The notes: a model not told the origin generated them from the letters alone. Counted from the stretch's first letter, positions 32,020 through 43,859 are shown. The stretch: 64,000 nucleotides of DNA from Corythucha ciliata (GCA_038030265.1 CM075940.1:2294001-2358000); one strand, 5' to 3'. Program-made: numbers and translations.

Positions 32020-32820
32020 TATAGTAAGTCTTGCATGACGCCAATCACGGCCAACAAAACTTGGACAATCAAACTGGAACGACATTTAAAAATAAAACAC
32101 CTATCAACTTTTGAAAGGTAAGACAATAATTTTCCTATGTCTTCCAGTTTCGTAGCTTAAAAACTTAGTACTTTTCAAAATTAAATTTGGAACACTGTGT
32201 TCTATAATGTTTGAAGTTCTAGAACAGAGTTACTTTTCTTTTGACAGGTATAGTGAACTTATAAGCAGCCGTCCCAAATGTCGAAAATCGAGTTCAAGTC
32301 GCGAGTAGATACCGTCGTTTAAACAACATTTTGTACGCTCAGAAGCAAAAAATGACCGATCGTCCATGCACCACGGCGGACATTTGGTCAAACCCCAGCG
32401 AGTCTCTTGGGCAATAGCGTGTAAACGTTTCAAGGGTACCCATTCATATGACAAAATAGCCGAACTTTTGTATGATATTTTTCACTACTTCGAACTAGAA
32501 ATCGAAAAAATCGTCACTACCGTGACCGACAATGAAGCCAATTTCGTCAAATGCTTCAAAGAGTTCGGACTGACAATGAAATTCGGAGAGGACGATGACG
32601 GAGGTACATCGATGAGAATTGAAGGATGTAGACCTCGGTCGGTCAAATTGTGAGCAACAGCGGGGAATACATTCTTCCACATCAATCCAGGCGCGCATCG
32701 CACAATTAGCTTTGCTCGGTGCATCCGAATTGGCCGTGGAGGTAAAAAATGAGTATGTAAAGTCCAAAAAACTCCTTCGGCAAGCGTTTGGCAAAGCCAC
32801 AGCATTATGAAAGGAACATG
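32020..32820 (+). pseudogene. hAT transposase with BED-type finger, A copy (truncated)
   Basis: Starts with a degraded BED-like finger (TIKLERHLKIKHLSTFE). A segment follows carrying TTADIWSNPSESL (first catalytic Asp region) in one frame, then ACKRFKGTHSYDKIAELLYD and IVTTVTDNEANFVKCFKEFG (second Asp region) in another. Next comes LALLGASELAVEVKNEYVKS with the conserved hAT spacing after it. It ends abruptly at about 32820, where B continues for another 1.2 kb. Confidence 0.7.
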
Positions 32821-32825
32821 TAAGG

Positions 32826-33443
32826 AACGCTGCTGCTATTTCTTTTGGAAGAACAGTACGTTTAAACGTGAGAACAGCAGTGTATAACCTTTCTTCATCC
32901 CCATTTGGGACTTTTTTAGTCACATACTTGACAACAATCACATTGCATGCACCAAAGAACTCCATCATCTCCTCTTCCGATGCATATTTTAGGTCCTTCG
33001 ATGTTTTATACCTTTCGTAGTGTTGTATACATTTGGGGTGATAGTGGTCACTTCCATAGCTCCCAGATGCGTCAAGGCTTTGATCTTATTGGATTGTCCT
33101 TCTCACATCGCTTCCACTAGCAGGGGTCCATTTCGTAGTATCTTATGTCACTTACCACTCCCTCGGGCTCATTTATTTCTTTCGCAATTAGGAAAGGAGA
33201 CACCTTTTGGACACTGTCACCAATCCTGTTTAATACAATGCACGTTTCCCAAGTAGAAACTGTTTCGTTTGGCTGTTTTTAATGTATGTGACTTTTCTGT
33301 TTTCCAGCTTCCATATTCTTCGGCGATTTTCTTTCGGCGCGTCTTGCTTTTCGTGGGGGAGAAGAAACCCGTGAGCTAAATTCGAATGGCTCAGTTGTGA
33401 AAGTTTTCCTCTTCTTCTTCGCTACGTCCGGATCTGGTGCCAT
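32826..33443 (-). pseudogene. ORF1 (gag-like) of a non-LTR retrotransposon, A copy
   Basis: From ATG at 33443 the minus strand reads a basic N-terminus (MAPDPDVAKKKRKTFTTEPF). After stops near 33225 and 33175, LRNGPLLVEAM and THLGAMEVTTITPKCIQH follow, then ERLYTAVLTFKRTVLPKEI. The RNGPLLVE and LTFKxTxLPxxI motifs are typical of ORF1 in I/Jockey-type LINEs, upstream of the zinc knuckles. The knuckle region is missing here. Confidence 0.6.
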
Positions 33444-33621
33444 AGCTGGTGAGCTGGTGACATAGTAACACCAGATACGAGATGTATTGTAGATTCTCGA
33501 CTTCCTTTATATGGCAGTAGCTGCTTTGCTCAGAGAGTGGACTGAGGCAAATCCTTCAACAACCTCATCATTGCTTTTTCTTTGTGGTGTTCCTACGTCC
33601 CGCTGTTGGATTTCTTGTTAG

Positions 33622-33756
33622 ACGATGATGTTCAAAGCTATCAAAACATAATTAACGAGAAGCAGCAAAGTTCTGTACAAGAAAGGATGCAAAATTCAGA
33701 GCTAAAAAAAAAATTCAAAGTAAAAACCAATGAAAATGAAGGACTGGTCGAGAACG
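33622..33756 (+). pseudogene. Coiled-coil exon fused to a Gypsy tail, A copy
   Basis: After a pyrimidine-rich TTCTTGTTAG acceptor, the frame reads DDDVQSYQNIINEKQQSSVQ and ERMQNSELKKKFKVKTNENE. At 33751 it switches to sequence matching 61498 onward, skipping the exon end and donor still present in B at 57583. The fusion runs on as KRKTNKSIKQQTQIPPNVAP to a stop at 33857. Confidence 0.5.
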
Positions 33757-34064
33757 GTACGAAGCGGAAAACGAATAAATCAATAAAACAGCAAACGCAA
33801 ATTCCACCGAACGTGGCACCTTTTCATACGAACAGAGACCTCGAAGGAACGTTATAAGACTCGCGTATATCAACGACTTTGTTTGATAAAATCGCATTCT
33901 CATCTTCCTTTTTAAAAATGAGGGAGGGAAATGTCATAATAATCATCCCTCCATTATTTTGTTTATTTAACCAAATGATTACGAATTTTAAATACATTTC
34001 TAGTGAACGTTTTCAAGCAAATAAAAGCCTTGTTCTCTCGACTCGAATATTTTAAACAACATTG

Positions 34065-35005
34065 AGGCCCACCGGATTCGCTTTTGTTTCATTAAAAATT
34101 CCGAAGGCCTCAAAACTGTCCAACCTCCTGTCCCTTCCCCTGACGGGAACTTCTTCTGAAATACGGAAATGATATCACATGTATCGACGGAACTCATGGC
34201 ACAAATGCTTACGACTTCCAGCTGTTTACAGTTTTGGTGCTCGACGATCTGAGGCAAGGTTTCCCTTGTGCCTTCATGGTCTGTAACCGTGAGATAGAAT
34301 CGTGATGGAAAACTACTTTCGGGTAATTATGAGCTCTTTGACCGAAGAAGTTGATCCAAAGTGGTTTATGTCGGACTTGGCTGAATGCTTTTTCAATGGC
34401 TGGAAAGCATTCAAACCAGAATCCAACACCAAACAGCTGTATTGTAAGCTGGCACGTCGATCGGGCTTGGAGGTGTTACCTCAATAAATCCGGAGCCGCG
34501 ACGATCAAGCAGACGTCTACAAAAAATCAAGAGTTTTGACATACGAGACCGACGTCAATGCATTTCAAGTGATGCTTGACAATCTTCGAATAAATGCACA
34601 CGGAAATGAAATTAGTAAAAAAATTCGCAACTTACATGGTGGGCAAGTACGAAGGAGTGTTATAATTTCAACACGGCGTTATCCTATCACAATTAAATTG
34701 GTTGTCACGTGGATACCACCCGTGCTATTCCATATAACATCAGCCCATGGAAAGGTATTTCAATGAGTCAGAGAAGTGGGCCTTTAGTTTCAGGCTTAAT
34801 GCTGGCATGGCTCTGGAATCTCTTCATAAAAATTTGAAGTACATTTACTCACAGGGAAAGAAGATAAAACGCCTTGACAAAGGAATTCATGGACTGATAC
34901 GATAACTGAAAAACCGCATCTTCGATCGGTTAGTAGCTGTGGAACTTCGATACCTTGGCGTTTAAACAAAGGCACAATTTCACTTTCTTTGTTTATTTTT
35001 TGCAC
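34065..35005 (+). pseudogene. MULE transposase, A copy
   Basis: Reads YGNDITCIDGTHGTNAYDFQ (first catalytic Asp), DDLRQGFPCAFMVCNRE, FMSDLAECFFNGWKAF (second Asp), then in another frame WHVDRAWRCYL. Finally ALESLHKNLKYIYSQGKKIK and RLDKGIHGLI follow. This order matches the MULE transposase domain (PF10551-type) of animal Mutator-like elements. At least three frameshifts and a stop break it. Terminal repeats were not located. Confidence 0.75.
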
Positions 35006-35036
35006 TCATGCGTCGACACTAACACAGTCATTTTTA

Positions 35037-35172
35037 TGCAAAACAGCCCTCCTCTTCGTTCAGATGTTGCAGCTGAATGATATAATGTAGATCCTTTCGA
35101 GTGCTCAGATGTAAACGGCGTACCTCTTCGCCCTCAAGGTTTTCCGGAATCTCGTCCAGAGCAATTTTCATC
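35037..35172 (-). pseudogene. Inverted N-terminal MULE-type fragment, A copy
   Basis: A minus-strand frame from ATG at 35172 reads MKIALDEIPENLEGEEVRRL and HLSTRKDLHYI. It resembles the ILDxIRDS...RxHLLTxKDLxNI segment that precedes the catalytic domain in MULE proteins, but in the opposite orientation to the neighbouring catalytic part. B copy: about 62716-62855. Confidence 0.4.
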
Positions 35173-36433
35173 TATAAATATTTCTTTTTGCAATTTGTTG
35201 CTTTTCCATTTTTGAAAGTCCAAGCCGGCCTGGTTCGTTCGATTGTTCTACGTGAGTAAGCACAAAAGCTCACGAACACTAAATACGAAAAATACGAGAA
35301 AAAAAAATCTCACAAACCACACTGAACAATTTTAACGTGGCGAAATTTAAATTTGGCAGTGGATTTCTCGTGGCATGGAGGTGTTAATGCTTATCGCTAG
35401 GAGTTGCCCACAGCGTAGGAGCTCTCCAGCTTTTGAACTTCGAAAATAGAAAAGGCCCCATTCTAGAGCAGATCTGATTAATGTATTGAAGTAAGAAGCT
35501 CATTGAGTAGGATTTTAAATGAAACTTCAGAAGCATTTTTACGCGAAAAGTCCTCGGTCCATCAAAATACCACTAGCGTTAAAACTGAAAGGCATCGAAC
35601 AGAACCCGGTTTTTCCTACATTTTTTCAGACTCCTTTTATTTATAAACTAGACCCGTGTACCTATTTCTCCCGAAATTTTATCCCTCGTGTCTTCAGAGT
35701 TAAGGTAGGGAAACGGTCATTTTTTCAACGTTCTTTGACATTGCACATCACGCTTTTGGCTTACAAATTGATAAACAAATTGTTTCAAGTCCTCGAGTTG
35801 TACTATTTCATAGGATACCCCAATTAATTGTTGAGGTCCGTCCATTTAAGTTCAAAGAGTCACATACATATAGTGGTCCTCAGACGTGGGGATAACACAT
35901 TACAAAATATGTGGGGATAAAATATTATATTTTCATAACTGGATTTCTTTTGTCCCCACAAAGCTAGTACCTTTTCATGCAAAATTTCACTGTGATATCA
36001 CCAATGTCTGAGATACTTGGGCGTTTCACTAAAACTCTATTATGGTGTAACACCTGACAGTGTTCAAGAGTTTTTACGTCAATAATAATAATATTAATAA
36101 TTATAAAAAATTGAAAATGCTGTTTGCATTCATGTACTAATTTGATATATGGATTCCGTTTCATCCGAAATGAGCTCCTCTTACAGGGACGTGATAAAAG
36201 CGGAATCCAGCGGCACCGTATTTGGAACAAAATTCAATTGAAGTCCTGATCGATGGTTTATAATACCAGTTTCCATAATCCCAATGGTTGGAGGGGTACT
36301 GGTCATTTGGTGACTACATACTTTCCCCTCCACCATGTAAATCTTTCATTTATCGTTTTAGGAAAATTCCAATTTGGAATGGAACCACTAAATAGGTTAA
36401 ACTGACGATTGGTGAAGTATTATTTTTCTACAG
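35173..36433. other. End of segment A, no gene
   Basis: Includes 35504-36191, which B lacks, and the final shared block 36192-36433. Short frames only; an ATAATAATA-rich patch lies at about 36080-36110. Confidence 0.4.
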
Positions 36434-37473
36434 CTCCACATCACCGTGATGCAATAAATTAAATAGCGGTAGCACGGTGCGCAGTTTCACACCGCATCGA
36501 CCAGAAGCATTCCTTTACTCAATGTATATTTCATCCCGTTTGAACGTCCTCGCATATAATTCAAAGCGTGGCCTGTGGCCGGCAAGGCGGCAACGCTCAA
36601 ATCCCTTCCTACCAAATAAGATGATGGGACGTTAAGTCAGTTTTAAAATCAAGTGTTCAACACTGAAGTAGGTATAATATGTTATTCTAAAAGAATTTTC
36701 AAGCAAAAATGGTACCATAAGCTGCGTTTGAATTTAAATAAGTTTATTCTTTATTTTCTTCAAAAGGTCCAGGGTTGGACTTCTTCAAGATAAAAAAATG
36801 TACGAGAACTCTAATACTCGATTAGTTGAGAAAAGAAGCGGAACACTTCACCACCTTCGTATGAGCTACAGCTTTTTGGTTTGGTGAACTACGAGAATCC
36901 CACGAGGAGTCCTCTCTTCACTCTTCAGGCGCTAAGTCTTAGGGATAGGAATTCCCATTGTGAAGCCACAGGGTGGCCGAGGAGGAAGGTTCAACTTCAG
37001 AGAATAAAGCTCGTAAATAGGCAAACTTCACTGTTGGAGCGAATATTCATTATACTTCATTTCATTTCACTAAGATTCCATACCATGCATACTGGCTGGG
37101 ACTTCTTATATTTAGAAATTGGACAAGTCATATCCCAAACATTCAGATTTTAGGCGAGAAGCCCAAACTACTAATGTCTGTTAAAATTATCCCTTTATCG
37201 TATTGCGGGGCTAAAATATGTACAGGTTGGCAGACATTTATACGGGGAGCTTACTGCTCTAGGTTTATTAGCGGTACAACAGCAAACAATTATTTAAATA
37301 TACAACTTTCGTTTAAAGGGGATCAGGTAGGTTTGTGGCCAGGGGGCGCTTTTCTCTAAGCCGCCCACCGTTTCGTGAGGGCGTTAACAAAGGGAGGCAA
37401 TGATAGTTCGGGTAAAGCCCGGTTTCCACCTGTACCTTTTTTTTAATCATTTTATTATCATTTTTTCATTTTA
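36434..37473. other. Inter-segment sequence without a recognisable gene
   Basis: Unrecognised open frames (36881-37153, 37174-37359) and AT-rich sequence. Not present in segment A or B. Confidence 0.4.
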
Positions 37474-37727
37474 TTCAGGAAAAATCGCTCAACCGTAGAC
37501 AGCATTTTTAGTCTGGTAAACATAATGAAGACCAAACTCATTGTAAAAAGAAGTAGAGTTTACGCATTCTTTGTAGATTTTTCAGGAGCGTTCGATACCG
37601 TAGGCAGGCATGCCTTGTTTTTCAAACTAACCCAAATGTGATTGTCTACGAGAGTGTTGAACTCTTTAAAAGGCCTACTCACCGCGACCGGGGGGGGGGG
37701 GGCAGTTTGGAGTATGGAGGGATTATC
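37474..37727 (+). repeat. 250-bp direct repeat of a LINE reverse transcriptase segment, copy 1
   Basis: Nearly identical to 38194-38443, 720 bp downstream. Both encode RKNRSTVDSIFSLVNI and FVDFSGAFDTV-type motif A. This copy sits upstream of the rest of the LINE and ends in a 13-nt G tract (37690-37702) plus about 25 bp, so it is a displaced partial duplicate. Confidence 0.8.
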
Positions 37728-37946
37728 GGCATTATAATTGGAGTCATCGAGGGTACTCCTCGATAAATGTGACAACACAAACTCTTTGTCCCAATCCATT
37801 TCAATAAGAACAAAAAAAAGGAACTAAAAACAGGGCTGTGAATGGCTCAAGCAATACTGAGGACCACTCGATGAACTTATGTTGGTACTGGTTAAGCTTA
37901 AAAGTAATTAAGACCAGGTATTGACCGCATAAGCACAGAATTTTTC

Positions 37947-40506
37947 TTGTACGCACCCTCGCCCTTCTTAGAATTACTTTTGGGAGTTTTCAATGAAATA
38001 TTCTGTACGTCAGAAATACCCGAGAGCTTCAAGGATTCGATAATATTTCCATTGTATAGAAAAGGGGATAAAGATGAAGCAAATAACTACCGAGCTGTAT
38101 CCTTTAATAATGCGATAAGCAAACTATACGCAGCTCTCCTGCTAGGTAGACTCGAAAAGTGGTCCGGGAGCTTATTGAGACTTTCAGTTCGGGTTCAGGA
38201 AAAATCGCTCAACCGTAGACAGCATTTTTAGTCTGGTAAACATAATTAAGACCAAACTCATAGTAAAAAGAAGTAGAGTTTACGCATTCTTTGTAGATTT
38301 TTCTGGAGCGTTCGATACTGTAGACAGGCATGCCTTGTTTTTCAAACTAACCCAAATAGGATTGTCTACGAGAGTGTTGAACTCTTTAAAAGGCCTACTA
38401 ACAGCGAGCGGGGGGGGGCAGTTTGGAGTATGGAGGGATTATCTAACTTTTTCGATACGAGCCTGGACATAAAGCAGGGGTGTCCTACGAGTCCTCTCTT
38501 CTTTTCGTTGCTCATTAATGATCTAGAAGACTTTTTGGACGGCGGAGGCGTGCACTTCTGCAATAGAAGAGTTAAACTGCTGGCCTATGCAGACGATTTA
38601 GTCATACTGGCGTCTGAACCAGGCACCCTAAAGCGAATGATCGACTCTTCAAGAGTATATCAGTTTGTGGAATTTACGAGTGAACCTTCAAAAATCGAAG
38701 AAAATTATATTTTGTAACGGTGGGAAGCGTGCCAGGGCGGAAAAATGGTTTAATGAAGGGAAAGAAATAGAAATTGTAAACAGATTCAAGTACCTCGGTG
38801 TGGTTTTGACACCCAAGCTTACGTGGGGTGAATATAATAAAGAAAAGCTCCAAAAGGGGAAGAAGGCTCTTTGCGCGGTGTAGGCCAATTTAATGGAAAG
38901 TAATGCCGTAAACTTCGGTGCGAAAGTGGAAGTATTCAATAGCGTCTGTAGGTCGATTATAACGCTAAAATTCAGGCTGTCTTCTGCTGTCGTACCGCTT
39001 TTATCCATTTCGAGACAGGTGCAGATCCAGTAACATTGTGCAACATGAAGCTACACCACGACTATATCATTAAGATATTGAGAGAAAGTGCTAGCTGTAG
39101 AAATAATAAATAAGAACATGTTTTGGTTCCGAGAACTATGTAGTCACATCAACTCTTTTGGTTTGGAGGCAGTGCCGTCTTTAGGCAGAGGCCCGAAGGG
39201 CCTGAATCCCGGAGTCCCGGAATGTTCAGGTCTTTTTTCTAATGTGGAAGAAATACACTCGTCTTCTATCGATATGCGACCAACGTTGATCGAACCTAAA
39301 ATAAAATATTTATTTTTTCATGGGTCTAAATGTTTTAGGGTTTTTGTTTGGGTTGGTTGTTGTTGTGCGTAGTCATCATCCTTTGATCTAGGGGTGGGCA
39401 GCTTCACGTGGTGAGAACAAGTCAGATGCAGCCCAATGCCTATTGAGGGCTTATATTGGGATGAGTCCCCAGAAAGAGAACTCGGTAGCTCATCAATTAT
39501 AACGCGAGGTAAATCGAAGCGAGAAATCGTCAATCGACCCTGATTCGTGAACTGTCAAAACCCAACATCCCTGCCGTAAAAATGTATTTTTTGCATTCTA
39601 TTTCTGAAATTTGGTCGAATAACTGACGTTTTTTCCCCCCAGGGAGTGATATTTCGGGAATTGAACATGGAATTTTCGGCCCCTGGAAGGTCCTGTGGAA
39701 TGGTAACTGCGGTATTCTATAGACCCCCAAACTGGACTCTTCCGTCGTAGAGGCGAAAGGTTTTTCAGCAACAAACAGCCGCAAAATTGGTTTGTCAGCA
39801 GTAGAAGTACCTCGATTGGGTTTTTTTATGAGTCAGAACCGCGAAAATTGGGTTTTACCGAGAAAAATCCGCGAAATGGTTTTTAGAGCGCGAACTCAGC
39901 GAACATGTCATTTTAATGAGTCAGACCTGCAAAAATGGGGGTTCAGTGCGTAAAACCAGTGATATTACTATATCAGATACAAAATGTATTTTTGTGAGCG
40001 AATTTCGGTAAAAGAGGGGGCCCACTGCAGGGGCCCCAACTTTAATAACGACGGCTCTGTTTGGAGGAGAACTTTAGTATTGAAAATGTAGAGGCTAGGC
40101 AGAAAAAAATGACTATAAGACTACAACAATAAATACATCAGCCAAATCAAAGGTTCTGAAAACTATATGTTGGGAAGGGAACTGTGCATCTTCGATCCTA
40201 AGAGTAGCTACATTTACTGTGACGTGCCCTTGAAATCAACCAGAATTATCATTAAAGCAAGAGGTGAGCTATTCCCATTAGAAGCCTCGCCAATCAATAA
40301 ATTTAAATTGTTAGATCAGGAGGGAGATAGTCCGTATTGCCCGGTATGTCGTATGCCTGAAAACGAGGATTTATACCATTTTCTGGTTCAGTGCCCGAAT
40401 TATGACGAAGTTATAAGGGAAATTTTCAAGGATGTTAATGTGGACAAGAACCTGATCTCAGATCTTCTAAATGGTAAAGACTGGCATCTACTAGCCGTTT
40501 TTTGTT
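37947..40506 (+). pseudogene. LINE reverse transcriptase (CR1/L2/RTE-like), interrupted by a MITE
   Basis: Begins with FKDSIIFPLYRKGDKDEANN and NYRAVSFNNAISKLYA. After a frameshift at about 38190 it continues with FRKNRSTVDSIFSLVNIIKT and VDFSGAFDTVDRHALFFKL. After another shift at the G tract 38410-38418 come DIKQGCPTSPLFFSLLINDL, LLAYADDLVILAS (catalytic YADD intact) and FKYLGVVLTPKLTW. The frame ends around 39000-39160, is split by the MITE at 39170-40059, and resumes to a Cys-rich end, CPVCRMPENEDLYHFLVQC (40330-40390). No endonuclease is seen upstream. The clade is not certain. Confidence 0.8.
39170..40059. mobile_element. hAT-like MITE with perfect 8-bp target duplication
   Basis: Flanked by TTTGGAGG at 39162-39169 and 40060-40067. 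Termini are CAGTGCCGTCTTTAGGCAGA and, reverse-complemented, CAGAGCCGTCGTTATTAAAG. The right subterminal GGGGCCCCAACTTTAATAAC matches the MITE ends at 24880-24917 and 47220-47257. The inner part (39770-39990) is the family-ii degenerate array. There is no transposase, so it was mobilised in trans. Removing it restores continuity of the LINE frame around it. Confidence 0.85.
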
Positions 40507-41059
40507 AGTAATGCTTGAAACAAGAAGTAAAATTGTGTTAGGCGCAGATTGCTAGGCACGTTAATTATATTTCGTCCGGTGATTTTGTTATATTGTTGCG
40601 TTGTTCAGTCATTCCTTTCCAGCTTTATTTATACCTCACGTATTTATATCCACTTTTGGAATTCATTTGTTGTTATATATTGTGTTCATTTACAGACACT
40701 CGTATTTATTAAGATATTTATTAGTTGTTATTTGTATGTATGCATTTGTGCATATGCCCCAAGGTTGATTTGTAATCCTAGTATAAGCTAGATTCCCCGG
40801 ACGGCTAAGGCCACAGTGTATGATCTTTATAGCCCATCAATATTGTAGTAATGTGCGCGAAATTGTAGAAAAAAAGACTTATCTTTCTACTGAGGACCAG
40901 CGGCGGACCTTGACCATTCGGGGCCCGGGGCAGAAATCGCCATGGTGCCCCCTTAATCATCAATCTTTACCAACACACACACATATATATATATGCGTTA
41001 GCCATAGCCATTACCAACATATAAAACGTGCGAATGTATAATTTTATGTATACATATAT
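40507..41059. other. LINE 3' region, a GGGCC-type terminus and a microsatellite
   Basis: AT-rich probable 3' untranslated region to about 40850. CAGCGGCGGACCTTGACCAT with CGGGGCCCGGGGCAG at about 40899-40935 looks like one end of another hAT-type MITE. A CACACA/TATATA simple repeat lies at about 40975-40995. No partner end was found. Confidence 0.35.
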
Positions 41060-41079
41060 GGCGTTTGACAAGTTGAGAC

Positions 41080-42060
41080 TTGTTGCGGGAATACTCAGTC
41101 AGGAAATTTCCGGATTCACGATGGAATGTCTTTATCGAAATCATGAAATGGAGCCAACAAAAATCCCAAAGAAATAACATTATGTAAGATGTATTTAAAA
41201 TCTGCTCCTCCAATGTCGTAGTGTGACATGAGCTCAACTAATTCCTGAAAGTTTCCCTTATTTTCTGAAAATTCATCCTCTCTGTGTCCTCGGAAGGGTA
41301 AGTTTTGCCTTGCTTAAAAAACTGGTTATGTCCAAAAGCCGATGCAAAATATCACTCCACCATTTCCCAAGTTCCCTGATGAACAGCAACAATAGTCTTA
41401 TTACACTCCAGCCTTGCTTCAAAGGTTTTCAATTGTTCTAGATTATTTAAATGAGCGTCAGAATTTTCATGCTGTGATGTCTTAGGGTTCAGTTTTTACC
41501 AGTTGTTGAATCCTGTAATGAATTTTGACTCAAAAACGGTTTTACCACTTTTTTTGGTTGGAGAATAAACCATCCACTTCCTCAAAATGTTTTCGCCATT
41601 CGGATGTTGTTTGAAAAACCAATGTTTATTTAACTGGCGGGTCTGTCCTTTCATTTGTTCTTCTTCTCTTTGAACTACGTCAAATGGCCCGTCTTTATTC
41701 TGGAAACATTCGCTTTTTCATCTAACAATGTCAACTCTAAGTTCGTCTGTTAAAGGAACTGGCCAATTTCCCACGTCGAAATCCAAGATAAAATCATGAT
41801 TTACATTTTTATGCGGCTTTTCTATGCCTGGATCTTCATTTAAGTCTTCCTTGGTAACTTTGGTAGCTTCGGTCCTTTGAGAAGTTCTAGTAGCTATATT
41901 TTCAGTCTCAAAAGAAGTAGATTCATTTTCTTCTTGAGAAGTCCCTGGAGTTATCCCGTCGGTGCCTTATGGTGCTTGGTTCAGAAGTCACGGTAGAAAA
42001 AGATTGTCCGTGATCATGATTCGGCAGCGGTTTTACAAATGTTAGGAGCGATCCACTTAC
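41080..42060 (-). pseudogene. hAT transposase of the zf-MYM/TTF type
   Basis: On the minus strand: FDVGNWPVPLTDELRVDIVR (about 41790), then after a stop QLNKHWFFKQHPNGENILRK and KWMVYSPTKK (about 41600-41650), FITGFNNW (about 41500), and RGHREDEFSENKGNFQELVE with LMSHYDIGG (about 41200-41310). This is the order seen in zinc-finger MYM-type/DUF4371 hAT proteins: an xxWPxxLTDxxR block, WL(M)YS, GFNxW, FRGHxE and LxELLxxYD. The usual CFxCxLF zinc pair is lost. Stops and shifts make it a pseudogene. The catalytic C-terminus is not seen. Confidence 0.7.
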
Positions 42061-42410
42061 TTCTCCGACCATTCACTCTCAATCTCTTTTAATTTTTCTT
42101 TTTTGGTCCCCGCTCATATAATACCTCATCATTTTCATGTATCTGCCAAGAAAAAATTTAATATAGAGAATAGAAACACATTGCGGTACGCCCAAGTGTT
42201 TAAGGAGCAAAAAGTAGCCCGATTTTGTCCCACCCTCTCACTAAAAATTAAATGAACGTACGTTGAAAGAACTGCCAGAAACTTAAGTCGAAATCACTTT
42301 GTAATGTTCTCGACAACCCAACGAATTCACAGTGCGCAGAGAAGTGAACAGAGAACAGCCACGTCAAGTCGTCATAAACCTGACGCATAGATCAAAGCAG
42401 AACAGTCAGA

Positions 42411-43110
42411 TAACCTTACGGGAACCTTCCAAAAGCTCGACATATCCGCTGAGAAGACTCCGGACGCTTGTTGAAGGGAAACCCTATTGTGGATTAGACC
42501 GTCACTGTTAAAATCGTCATAGACTTGACGCATATATAAATCGACGGCAGATAACCTTGCGTGATCCTTCCAAGCTCGACACATCCGCTGAGAAGACTCC
42601 GGACGCTTGTTGAAGGGAAACCCTATTGTGGACCTGACCACCGATAGGCATTCGTGCCAGACCGTTGAGACGACTCCGGTCAACATTTCTTTTCGTTCCC
42701 TCACCCCCGGTGGAACTCGATAGATACTACGGGGCTTAGCGACATGACACTTGTGTCTGCCCCAGAATTCATCAAGCAAGACCGATCCTGTCCGAACCTT
42801 CCTGTCCATGCCGAACCCGGCGAAGAAAACGACACCGGACCGAGCCGATCAAGGACCGGTCGACTCCGATCACTACGGACAGCACCAAGGGACGCTAACC
42901 GACCGTTAGCTCGACAAGAGGATCTGCAACAGCGCGAAGGGACGCTACCAGACCGACAGTCGCGAGCTCCACGCACCGGAACGACCGGAAACCGTTAAAG
43001 AAGAGAATTGCTGTATTTTTTCTGAAACAAAAATTGTAAATCAATTGTATTATATTGAGAATATATGTGGGGCCTGTTACCCAAAGCAAACAACAGGTGG
43101 CGACCGTTAA
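42411..43110. repeat. Minisatellite monomers and LTR-like unit, B copy
   Basis: Two 142-bp monomers (about 42411 and 42550), then the LTR-like unit (42638-43010) and the GGTGGCGACCG motif near 43100. Equivalent to 10010-10690. Confidence 0.7.
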
Positions 43111-43439
43111 TTTCTTGCATCTTCAACGCTCATCTTCGGGTCGTCCGAACGACCCCCATTAAGCAACACCGCATCAAGTTTCACCCCCCCTCCCCAACAC
43201 CTTGTGTTAAAAATTACCAAAAATGTACCCAATACATTCCGGGAGCCAGGGAAATAAGCTTTTTGATTGGATATCGTGTTTATTTGCCTAAGACCACTAG
43301 AAACGCTCATTTTCTTAAACTCCTCATTTAAACTTTGTACTCCCATCGAACTGTTTTCGCTTTGCAAGCTGTCACAAAAACTTTCTTATTAAATAAGCTG
43401 TCTGAGAACCTCTCACCTTTTTGAATCTGTATGATTGAG

Positions 43440-43830
43440 TTACGATGCAATGGGATCATAATGTGACGTAGCAGAGGGGTTAAAAGGTGACAAATACATA
43501 CAATGCACATCAACATATTATATTCTTCACGTCCCAAAATTTTTGCGGAGTCACGTACACTGTGACGTCATAGCGTTGAATCGTATTTGTCACTTTGCAA
43601 CCTCTCTGTGACGTCACATTGTGACTCCATTGCGTTGTCGCGTATGTGTCACTTTGCATCTTCACATTATGGTCCCATTGCGTTGTATCGTATTTTTCAC
43701 TTTGCAACCTCTCTGTGACGTTACATTGTGACCCCATTGCGTTGTCGCGTATTTGTCACTTTGCAACGTCACATTATGGTCCCATTGCGCTGTGATTCAG
43801 TTGTGAATTTGCAACGTACCTGTGACGTTG
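43440..43830. repeat. TGACGT-rich tandem repeat, B copy (expanded)
   Basis: Same repeat as 11040-11310 with roughly 110 bp more. An additional unit containing GTTGTATCGTATTTTTCACT and TGTGACGTTACATTGTGACC is inserted before the final units. Confidence 0.7.
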
Positions 43831-43859
43831 CTGTGAATTTTGTGCTATTAGGGTAGTAG

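Larger units (their letters stand above)
9966..36433. repeat. Segment A of a large direct segmental duplication
   Basis: Matches segment B (42364-63451) in the same order and orientation. Matching blocks: 9966-11819 to 42364-44346; 11824-14988 to 44831-47076 (with an extra 930-bp tandem copy in A); 24736-25707 to 47077-48047; 25708-32820 to 48558-55437; 32826-33750 to 56647-57570; 33752-35503 to 61498-63188; and 36192-36433 to 63214-63451. Blocks differ by scattered substitutions and small indels. Confidence 0.9.

Noticed and set aside
32485..32968. Long minus-strand frames overlapping the hAT remnant
   Set aside because: The lower part is antisense to the plus-strand hAT sequence. Only the upper part, above about 32826, resembles LINE ORF1, and that part is annotated.
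42372..42809. 145-codon minus-strand frame in segment B
   Set aside because: Same situation as 10092-10757: antisense to minisatellite and LTR-like sequence.
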